Shown: positions 1-5,263 of the stretch, one piece after another | How positions within the stretch are numbered: position 1 is the first letter of the stretch | How the letters are laid out: each line of letters begins with the position of its first letter | Assembly (NCBI GenBank): GCA_023391275.1 | Contig: JAEWBE010000044.1 | Location: 1-15,604, forward strand | Direction: 5' to 3' | DNA: 15,604 nt | Origin: Bacillota bacterium | Lineage (GTDB): Bacteria; Bacillota; Clostridia; Oscillospirales; Acutalibacteraceae | Translations under genes and position numbers: made by a program | Notes under the pieces: model-generated | The model's database searches: none | Told to the model about the DNA's origin: nothing | The model's input: the letters and a program-made list of their open reading frames with translations, nothing else

Positions 1-51
1 TTCCACCCCATAAAAAAAGCGGCGCGGAGCAGATTGTTCTGCGCTTGATAT

Positions 52-127
52 TGGGCTGTAGCCAAGGGGTAAGGCAACGGACTTTGACTCCGTCATTCCG
101 TAGGTTCAAATCCTGCCAGCCCAGCCA
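52..127 (+). tRNA. tRNA-Gln (UUG anticodon)
   Basis: A full cloverleaf can be drawn. The acceptor arm pairs TGGGCTG (52-58) with CAGCCCA (117-123), followed by discriminator G124 and an encoded CCA (125-127). The anticodon loop reads ACTTTGACT, giving anticodon UUG for glutamine, and the T-loop carries TTCAAAT. No promoter is evident in the 51 bases upstream, so it may be the last member of a tRNA cluster that begins outside the window. Confidence 0.95.
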
Positions 128-131
128 GAGG

Positions 132-170
132 GCCTGTCTTCGGGCTCCGTTCGCGGACAGGCATATTTTT
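132..170 (+). terminator. Probable terminator after tRNA-Gln
   Basis: GCCTGTC (132-138) pairs with GACAGGC (156-162) around a 17-base loop, and the stem is followed by ATATTTTT. It lies just after tRNA-Gln and just before a new promoter, as expected of a boundary between two transcription units. The loop is longer than usual, so strength is uncertain. Confidence 0.55.
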
Positions 171-171
171 G

Positions 172-200
172 TTGACAACAGCGTTTTGGGTTGGTATAAT
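172..200 (+). promoter_or_regulatory. Consensus sigma-A promoter for tRNA-Lys
   Basis: A perfect TTGACA (172-177) and a perfect TATAAT (195-200) are separated by exactly 17 bp. The tRNA-Lys 5' end begins 15 bp after the -10 box. Such an unmodified consensus promoter fits a strongly and constitutively transcribed stable-RNA gene. Confidence 0.9.
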
Positions 201-214
201 ATACAGGTTGCTAT

Positions 215-290
215 GAATCATTAGCTCAGTCGGTAGAGCACTTGACTTTTAATCAAGGTGTCCGGGGTTCGAATCCCCGATGGTTCACCA
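215..290 (+). tRNA. tRNA-Lys (UUU anticodon)
   Basis: The acceptor arm pairs GAATCAT (215-221) with ATGGTTC (280-286), followed by A287 and an encoded CCA (288-290). The anticodon loop reads CTTTTAA, giving anticodon UUU for lysine. The T-arm is GGGG-TTCGAAT-CCCC. It has its own promoter upstream and a strong terminator directly downstream, so it is a single-gene unit. Its last 19 bases are repeated with one mismatch at 452-470. Confidence 0.96.
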
Positions 291-293
291 GAT

Positions 294-326
294 ACAGGCA
301 TGACCAAACGGTCATGCCTGTTTTTT
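294..326 (+). terminator. Rho-independent terminator of tRNA-Lys
   Basis: A perfect 12-bp stem, ACAGGCATGACC (294-305) with GGTCATGCCTGT (310-321), encloses an AAAC loop and runs into a T tract ending at 326. It starts four bases after the tRNA CCA end. Confidence 0.92.
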
Positions 327-330
327 CATC

Positions 331-470
331 CTGCCGGGGGATTCGAACCCGAAAGGGTCTGAGTGTGAAGAAAACATGCCGGCGGCATGTTTGTAGCGAG
401 GAGTGGCGCAGCGGCTATGCTGCAAGCCAGAAGCCCGCGGAGCGGGCGATAAATCCTCGATGGTTCACCA
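331..470 (+). repeat. tRNA-derived structured remnant ending in a copy of the tRNA-Lys 3' end
   Basis: This stretch is not a normal gene. Its last 19 bases (452-470) match 272-290, the T-arm and acceptor end of tRNA-Lys including CCA, with one mismatch. Upstream, CGAGGA (397-402) can pair with TCCTCG (454-459), closing a domain with two internal hairpins: GCAGC/GCTGC (408-412/419-423) and GCCCGC/GCGGGC (433-438/442-447). Before that, AAACATGCC (372-380) pairs with GGCATGTTT (384-392). On the opposite strand around 334-350 there is a T-arm-like CGGG-TTCGAAT-CCCCC. The whole resembles a composite of tRNA fragments or a tRNA-associated repeat unit. It could also be an attachment-site scar or a structured RNA. 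No integrase lies nearby in the window. Confidence 0.55.
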
Positions 471-471
471 C

Positions 472-523
472 AAAGAGCCGCATGAATCCTGAATTTTTCA
501 GTGATTCATGCGGCTCTTTTTTT
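472..523 (+). terminator. Strong Rho-independent terminator, probably bidirectional
   Basis: A 17-bp perfect stem, 472-488 with 503-519 (core GAGCCGCATGAATC), is extended by CTGAA/TTCAG (489-493/497-501) with one bulged T at 502. It ends in seven or more Ts, and the opposite strand also starts with an A-run giving a U tail. It closes the tRNA-derived element, suggesting that the element is or was transcribed. Confidence 0.88.
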
Positions 524-611
524 GTCGCCTATAATTCTTATAAGTAGATTAAATCCGGGTTAAACCCACCTCTATGTCGTAAAAGTATCGTACGAAATAA
601 ATTAAGAAAAG

Positions 612-650
612 ACCGTATCTGCGCCAGTTGTGAGCCGCTACAGATACGGT
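612..650 (-). terminator. Hairpin terminator at the end of the XRE-GNAT operon
   Basis: ACCGTATCTG (612-621) and CAGATACGGT (641-650) form a perfect 10-bp stem with a 19-base loop. Read on the minus strand the stem is followed by CTTTTC. It lies 34 bases past the stop of the truncated YczE-like ORF. The T tract is short, so it may be only moderately efficient. Confidence 0.55.
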
Positions 651-683
651 TTATTTGCTTAAATGTCATTTGAAAGGACAAAT

Positions 684-857
684 TCAAATCTTAATATTTG
701 TTACATAAGATACACCGATACTGAATGTTTCCCATGGGGCTAATCCAATGTTGGCCTGTATGGTCAAAAAAGAGCCTAGAACAACCAAAATCAATCCGAA
801 AATTAATTTTAAAAACCTTTTTATATAACTTGCTATTGCTGATTTCTGGTGCATCAT
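684..857 (-). pseudogene. Truncated YczE/YitT-like membrane protein (N-terminal fragment)
   Basis: Minus-strand translation from the ATG at 855-857 gives 57 residues, with a hydrophobic helix (about residues 15-35) running into QANIGLAPWETFSIGVSY. The pattern of a long helix, then QAN-G-APW and a short amphipathic stretch, is what I recognise from the start of YczE/YyaS-type integral membrane proteins, which normally have around 200 residues and several helices. Here the frame stops at TGA (684-686), shortly before a terminator-like hairpin, so the rest is missing. The start overlaps the upstream acetyltransferase stop as ATGA, a classic sign of translational coupling, so an intact gene probably once sat there. 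It may still make a short one-helix peptide. The family call is from memory of the motif. Confidence 0.6.
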
Positions 858-1372
858 AAGGCTTTTTCAAAGCATTTGAGGTTTTCCCAAATTACGTTTT
901 GAAAGTGAAATCTGGTAATGCCCGCATAAGAAAATCTTAATTTAGTATACAAAGCACTTGCCGGTATATTCCCCTCATAGGTATCAAGCCTGATTACTTT
1001 TAATTTCAGCTTTTGAGCATAGTTTTCACAAAAATCTACCATGATTTTCCCTTTACCCTTACTGTGTACACTTGGACGAATGCACAGGGTATGAATAACC
1101 ATAACTTCACTGGAATCAGCTTTAATTTTCCATTCAATATTGCTGTACTCTTTGGGCTGTATTTGATTTAGAATAACACATCCATAGATTGAATTATCAT
1201 CCTCGCCAACAAAGAGTGTCCCATGTTCTAAAGCCTGTCGCGCGTTTTCAATTGTCGGATATAATCCTTTCCGCCAATTTGTGTATGATATTGTTTGAGA
1301 TTCATATTCTAATATCTCATTATAAATCTGTTCAACTTGTATTAAATCCTCTTCTGTGGCTATACGAATCAT
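854..1372 (-). CDS. GNAT-family N-acetyltransferase
   Basis: This 172-residue protein has the length of a single-domain GNAT acetyltransferase, which moves an acetyl group from acetyl-CoA to an amine; the acceptor cannot be read from sequence. Strand beta4 and the pyrophosphate-binding loop are visible as HTLCIRPSVHSKGKGK (94-109), matching the family Q/RxxGxG/A pattern. The C-terminal motif N-IPASALYTKLRF (135-147) matches the usual N--A--LYeklGF element. An AAAGG site lies 7 bases before the ATG. It is second in a minus-strand unit, 43 bp after the XRE-cupin regulator, and its stop overlaps the next start by 4 bp. The regulator probably controls it with itself. Confidence 0.85.
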   Translation of the reverse strand: MIRIATEEDLIQVEQIYNEILEYESQTISYTNWRKGLYPTIENARQALEHGTLFVGEDDNSIYGCVILNQIQPKEYSNIEWKIKADSSEVMVIHTLCIRPSVHSKGKGKIMVDFCENYAQKLKLKVIRLDTYEGNIPASALYTKLRFSYAGITRFHFQNVIWENLKCFEKAL

Positions 1373-1415
1373 ATGTCTACCTTTCTGCTTCTTTATAGAT
1401 AGCGTATTTTACTAT

Positions 1416-1964
1416 TCATTCATGATACAGGAGCATTACAATATTTGCTTCCTTGTTCGTGGGGTTAAAATATTTATGATTGCAATTGGCAAGAAACTGT
1501 ATTGCCTCTCCTTCTTGCAAATGAAATATTTGATTACCAACCTGCACACCAAAAACGCCCTTTGTGCAAATAATATATTCTCTTATACCTGCTTCGTGAG
1601 GCTCGGAAACACGTTCAGAATTAGGCATAATCACTTGACGAAATATCTCGAATTTTTTATCTTGATCAAACTCAAACAGAACAAACAGTTCAAATCCTTC
1701 CCAGGCAGAGTAGTGCTTAACAAGGTCATTCGTTGTGACGGATACTTGAGGTGTTTCAGCGTATGTCAGTTGCGCTAATGGAACATTAATTCCCTCACAA
1801 ATTTTTTCAAGCACTGATATAGTTGGGCTTTTACTGCAATGTTCAATTTCACTTAACATACTCTTACTGACCCCGGTCAAACTTGCCAAATCACCCAAAG
1901 TAAGATTTCTTTCTTGTCGAATTCTCTTTATATTTCTGCTTACAGTTTCACTCGTTGAAATCAT
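1416..1964 (-). CDS. XRE-family transcriptional regulator with C-terminal cupin domain
   Basis: The protein has about 182 residues. An XRE/Cro helix-turn-helix covers residues 8-64 (LGDLASLTGVSKSMLSEIE, then P-TISVLEKI). A cupin_2 beta-barrel covers about 105-175, including PHEAGIREYIICTKGVFGV and LQEGEAIQFLANCNHKYFN. This is the SutR/PuuR-type architecture, in which the cupin binds a small-molecule effector. I place the start at the ATG at 1964 because a GGGGG purine run precedes it by 5 bases. An in-frame TTG at 1976 would add four residues but has no good ribosome-binding site. It heads the operon with the acetyltransferase and YczE-like ORF, and a palindrome overlaps its promoter region. 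Confidence 0.88.
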   Translation of the reverse strand: MISTSETVSRNIKRIRQERNLTLGDLASLTGVSKSMLSEIEHCSKSPTISVLEKICEGINVPLAQLTYAETPQVSVTTNDLVKHYSAWEGFELFVLFEFDQDKKFEIFRQVIMPNSERVSEPHEAGIREYIICTKGVFGVQVGNQIFHLQEGEAIQFLANCNHKYFNPTNKEANIVMLLYHE

Positions 1965-1982
1965 GGATGCCCCCAATCAAAT

Positions 1983-2042
1983 ACTATAGAAGATTATATT
2001 CTCTATAGTGGAAAATTTACTATATTTTGAGTTGTTTGTCAA
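1983..2042 (-). promoter_or_regulatory. Promoter and candidate operator of the XRE-cupin operon
   Basis: On the minus strand TTGACA (2042-2037) is followed 17 bp later by TAAATT (2019-2014), a plausible sigma-A promoter; a second -10-like TATAAT lies at 1998-1993. An inverted repeat, ACTATAGA (1983-1990) with TCTATAGT (2002-2009), has an 11-base spacer, and a further ACTATA lies at 2019-2024. The placement between promoter and start codon suggests autoregulation by the XRE protein; this is inference. Confidence 0.5.
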
Positions 2043-2121
2043 GTGTTTCTTGCAACAATGTTCTCAATGTCCCAGACGATTAGCAGTTCTTTCCGGTTTG
2101 TCGGCTGCAAGGTGCCTCTGA

Positions 2122-2367
2122 AAAGCAAAAATTGCTTCATCAGATCACAATCAAACATGGATGATTCAAGCGCCAGTATATATCGTTAACGTCGCAGATA
2201 TCTGGGTTCGTACTCAGAGCAGCGTTGAAATCTCTTTGCAGGACGAAAGCCCAATGGAAGGGCTCAAACAAATTATCGGAGACACCGCGATTGCAGCCTT
2301 ATCTACTTGTTGAACTGCATGGTTTGAACGAAAAGACATTGTAGAGAATCTCTATCAGAGTTTTTGA
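2122..2367 (+). pseudogene. Nitroreductase-family gene remnant
   Basis: The plus-strand frame reads KAKIASSDHNQTWMIQAPVY and continues IVNVADI (to about 2202), the family segment in which a helix is followed by APV-IV--AD. After a low-similarity loop it gives LKQIIGDTAIAAL (about 2263-2301) and then STC-stop-TAWFERKDIVENL (2302-2352). Nitroreductases have DTAIA-EH--L-A--LGLGTCW---F-E--I at this place. The sequence therefore appears to have lost about 12 codons (the EHIVL...LGLG part), and the Trp codon after Cys reads TGA (2311-2313). Another stop follows at 2365-2367, no start codon or N-terminal FMN-binding part is intact, and a further frame break seems likely near 2120-2150. The product cannot be functional. 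Assignment rests on motif memory. Confidence 0.65.
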
Positions 2368-2406
2368 AGCGGTAATCTACCAATTGGATCAGCATAATGC
2401 ACAAAT

Positions 2407-2480
2407 ATAATTCGACAAATTAGAATTATTTAATGTTGATATCATTAATATAAAATGCTAGTATATTAGTAGCTAGTAGA
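2407..2480 (+). promoter_or_regulatory. Promoter region of the kinase-enolase operon with inverted repeats
   Basis: A possible promoter is TTGATA (2436-2441), 17 bp, TAGTAT (2459-2464). Several symmetric elements overlap it. ATAATTC (2407-2413) is inverted as GAATTAT (2423-2429). TTAATG (2430-2435) is inverted as CATTAA (2443-2448) across the -35 box. GCTAGTA is directly repeated at 2457-2463 and 2472-2478. They are candidate binding sites for the GntR regulator encoded at 6990, but I saw no matching copy upstream of that gene. Confidence 0.45.
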
Positions 2481-2500
2481 CGAAAGGGTGATGTGAGGAT

Positions 2501-3865
2501 ATGGAGTTTAAAAACTTGGATGAACTCTTACGCAGGCCCAGCCCAGCACTCCGCAAAGTGGCACTGAAGATTACACAGGCAGGAATCCAGAAGGCCATTC
2601 CCTATGATGCGGTGAAAAGGTTGATAATGCGTACAGAGGACCGGATCATGATAGGAGATTTGAAGCTGGATCTTAATAAACTGAAAAAAATCTATGTTGT
2701 GGGGGCGGGAAAGGGTTCTTTTCCTATTGCGCAGGCTTTAGATGAAATATTTGACGGACTAATCGAAAAAGGTGTCGTAGTAGTGAAAGAAGGTGAAAAA
2801 AGACGCCTTAAAAATATCGAAGTATTTGAATCCAGCCACCCAATTCCGGATGAAAGGAGCCTTGTGGCGGCACAGAAAATAGTTGATATCCTTCATCGGG
2901 CGACGGAGAATGATCTTGTATTTGCCGCTATTACGGGAGGATCTTCCGCACTGGTAAATCTCCCGGCTCCGGGCATTACCATTCAGGATTTAGAAGAGGT
3001 CAATACGCAGCTGCTTCGCTGCGGTGCTGAAATCGGAAAAATCAATATGGTAAGAAAGCATATCTGCATGATCAAAGGCGGTCGCGTGGTACAGTACGGT
3101 CAACCTGCCATGGTGGTAACCCTCACTTTTGATACCGCTCCACCCGATATGCCCTGGCCCGATATGTGCCTTCCGGATCCCACTACTTTCGGCGATGCAG
3201 TTGATGTACTAAAGACGTATGAACTTTGGGATACAGCGCCGGCACCTATCAAAGAGTATCTTTTGCATGGATTGCAGCATCCCGAACTGGAAACAGTGAA
3301 AAGCCTGGATCATATGAATCAGGCAATTTTCAGCGTGGCAGATCCTCGTCTGGCCTGTATGGCAGCCGCTGAAAAAGCGCGGGAACTGGGGTATGAACCA
3401 CACATACTCTCGACTACGATGGAGGGAGAGGCCAAAGATGTAGGAATTGTACTGGCCGGAATCACAAACGAAATATTATCTTACAAACGTCCCTTTGCGG
3501 CGCCATGCGCTCTGATTTCGGGTGGGGAAACAACAGTTACGATTCAAGGGGAGTGTGGGAAAGGGGGGCCTAATCAGGAAACTGTGCTAGGGTTCCTTAA
3601 TAAAATCCGCCACAATGATGGGTATGCCTGCGTTAGTATTGACACGGACGGCACCGATGGTCCATGCGATATTGCCGGCGGTATTGTAGATGGCAACAGC
3701 AGAAAAGAGATTTGTGAAAAGGAAATTAAAATAAATGATGTGCTTCACACTCACAATTCTTCTGAGGTTCTGGAAGAACTAGGCGATGCCATTTATACAG
3801 GGCATACAGGAACCAATGTTATGAATCTGCGAGTTGTGGTGATAGACAGGGGGGACGGCAATTGA
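2501..3865 (+). CDS. Divergent glycerate 2-kinase-type (MOFRL/DUF4147) protein
   Basis: The 454-residue length and motif order match type-2 glycerate kinases, which phosphorylate D-glycerate to 2-phosphoglycerate; homologues are often annotated as TtuD 'hydroxypyruvate reductase'. Visible elements are VVGAGKGSF (67-74, family lysine K71), SSHPIPDE (111-118), TGGSSALVNLPAPGIT (145-160), VRKHICMIKGGR (184-195), GGETTVTIQG (341-350), DTDGTDGP (381-388) and TGTNV (436-440). Two family motifs are altered: the usual GKGGRNQE is GKGGPNQE (P357 for Arg), and the SDV-GD--d-iaSGP segment is replaced by FDTAPPDMPWPD (210-221). The kinase fold therefore looks intact while the substrate or phosphate-transfer site is remodelled. 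The start has a close GAGG (2 bases) and AAAGGG further upstream. It overlaps the enolase-like gene, so the two are translationally coupled. The substrate is unknown; plain glycerate is possible but not assured. Confidence 0.8.
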   Translation: MEFKNLDELLRRPSPALRKVALKITQAGIQKAIPYDAVKRLIMRTEDRIMIGDLKLDLNKLKKIYVVGAGKGSFPIAQALDEIFDGLIEKGVVVVKEGEKRRLKNIEVFESSHPIPDERSLVAAQKIVDILHRATENDLVFAAITGGSSALVNLPAPGITIQDLEEVNTQLLRCGAEIGKINMVRKHICMIKGGRVVQYGQPAMVVTLTFDTAPPDMPWPDMCLPDPTTFGDAVDVLKTYELWDTAPAPIKEYLLHGLQHPELETVKSLDHMNQAIFSVADPRLACMAAAEKARELGYEPHILSTTMEGEAKDVGIVLAGITNEILSYKRPFAAPCALISGGETTVTIQGECGKGGPNQETVLGFLNKIRHNDGYACVSIDTDGTDGPCDIAGGIVDGNSRKEICEKEIKINDVLHTHNSSEVLEELGDAIYTGHTGTNVMNLRVVVIDRGDGN

Positions 3866-5097
3866 GTGACTATATCCAGACGATACGAGGAAGGGAAATC
3901 CTCAATGCGAATGGTAAGCCGACCGTAGAGGCGGAACTTGAGACACAAAATGGAATCAGAACAGTAGCCTCAGTTCCCAGCGGTACTTCAAGAGGGAAAT
4001 ACGAGGCGCTCGAGCTATATGACGGCGGCACAAGGTTTGACGGCTTTGGAACACGAAAGGCGGCTGGCAACATTACCGATATCATCAGCAAAGCGTTGAA
4101 AGGAGTGGATATTACAAAGCAGGAGGAAATAGACCGGATCATGTGTGAGTTGGACGGGACACCCAACAAAGAACAACTGGGTGGCAATGCAATCCTGGCT
4201 GTTTCTGTGGCTGCGATGCGTGCGGGGGCTGTGGCATCCAACCTGCCGCTGTATCAATATGTTTCCCAAGGAAAGCGCTTGGTCCGGATGCCGGACATCG
4301 TCGCGACAGTAATGTCCGGCGGCGTTTTTTCAGGCTCCGGTATGGAGTTTGAAGATTACATGTACGTTTTTCATTCATTTGAGCGTTTTCCGGACGAACT
4401 GGAGGCATTGGTGCATCTCCGCAGATCTTTGGAACGAAGACTGAGGGCGAAATACGGGAATTTCCCGGAGGATGGCGGTGCCCTTGCGGCGCCCTGCAAA
4501 TCTACCGCAGAAGCCTTTATCTGGATGTTGGATACTGCAGCGGAAGAGGGATATGACAGCCGGGTTTCACTGGGATTGGATGTGGCGGCGAGTGAACTGT
4601 TGGTTCCCGATACGGAGAAATACACCTTAGGGTGCCACCGTACCTTTACAGCGAACCAACTGCTTAACTACTATACAGAGTTGTGCAGCAAGTATCCCCT
4701 CATGTTGATTGAAGACGGTTTTGACCAAGACGATTTTGGAAGCTTTGCTAGGCTTAAAAAGCAGCAGCCGGCAATCCAGATTGTAGGGGACGATTTATTT
4801 GTGACAAACCCTGAACGGTTGAAAATGGGCATCAAGCAGGACAGCGCGAATTCCTTGCTTTTGAAAATCAATCAGGTGGGCACAGTGACCGAGGCCCTGC
4901 AGGCAAATGATCTTGCGAGAGAGAATGGGTATGATGTGATTGTATCGCTGAGATCCGGAGAGACACCGGACGACTTTATTGCAGATCTTGCCGTTGGCAT
5001 TGGCGCTCGGCAGGTCAAACTCGGTTCACCGGTTCGTGCGGAGCGCAACACAAAATATAACCGTTTGCTTAAAATTTATCAGGAGCTATTTTCCTAA
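3862..5097 (+). CDS. Divergent enolase-family protein (phosphopyruvate hydratase paralogue)
   Basis: At 411 residues it is slightly shorter than normal enolases (about 430) but aligns end to end. Retained, with yeast equivalents: Mg ligands D240 (D246), E284 (E295) and D310 (D320); catalytic K335 (K345) and K386 (K396); R364/S365 (R374/S375); S40 of the SG-S-G loop (S39). Changed: F156 replaces H159, L363 replaces H373 (SHRSGET became SLRSGET), D204 replaces E211 (DEGG became EDGG), D165 replaces E168, and the N-terminal DSRGNPT is NANGKPT. The proton-abstraction side and metal site survive, while the acid/loop side is remodelled, suggesting another substrate or a lost activity. Start is TTG at 3862, sharing TTGA with the kinase stop, preceded by a GGGGGG ribosome-binding run, and the N-terminus matches the usual enolase start there. 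It is probably not the housekeeping enolase. Confidence 0.85.
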   Translation: MSDYIQTIRGREILNANGKPTVEAELETQNGIRTVASVPSGTSRGKYEALELYDGGTRFDGFGTRKAAGNITDIISKALKGVDITKQEEIDRIMCELDGTPNKEQLGGNAILAVSVAAMRAGAVASNLPLYQYVSQGKRLVRMPDIVATVMSGGVFSGSGMEFEDYMYVFHSFERFPDELEALVHLRRSLERRLRAKYGNFPEDGGALAAPCKSTAEAFIWMLDTAAEEGYDSRVSLGLDVAASELLVPDTEKYTLGCHRTFTANQLLNYYTELCSKYPLMLIEDGFDQDDFGSFARLKKQQPAIQIVGDDLFVTNPERLKMGIKQDSANSLLLKINQVGTVTEALQANDLARENGYDVIVSLRSGETPDDFIADLAVGIGARQVKLGSPVRAERNTKYNRLLKIYQELFS

Positions 5098-5132
5098 AAG
5101 GGAGAGTTGTCACTGGATATAGGAATTATACT

Positions 5133-5240
5133 GTGCAAAAAATTATCAATACTTTAGCCGAAGTAACCATTTCCCCGGACCGGCTGGATCCGATGCAGAA
5201 TTCAACCTATGAAACGGGAAATAATTATCGGAAACCTTAA
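5133..5240 (+). CDS. Possible 35-residue small ORF between enolase-like and antiporter genes
   Basis: GTG at 5133 opens a frame of 35 codons ending in TAA at 5238-5240, with AGGA 8 bases upstream and the antiporter ribosome-binding site right after it. It fills most of the 166-bp gap, but the peptide (charged and polar, no membrane helix, no motif) resembles nothing I know. A competing TTG frame of 16 codons starts at 5107 behind GGAGAG. It could equally be untranslated leader or the remains of a lost gene. Confidence 0.2.
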   Translation: MQKIINTLAEVTISPDRLDPMQNSTYETGNNYRKP

Positions 5241-5263
5241 AACTTTATTAGGGAGGATTCAGA

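Noticed and set aside
242..547. A 101-codon plus-strand frame starting inside tRNA-Lys
   Set aside because: It reads through the tRNA, two terminators and the tRNA-derived repeat, and has no ribosome-binding site or protein-like composition.
1356..1778. A 140-codon plus-strand frame opposite the XRE-cupin gene
   Set aside because: It is a shadow of the minus-strand gene, whose helix-turn-helix and cupin motifs are clear.
3862..5097. Calling the enolase-like gene the housekeeping eno
   Set aside because: Both active-site histidines and two acidic residues are changed and the context is a catabolic operon, not the usual glycolytic cluster.
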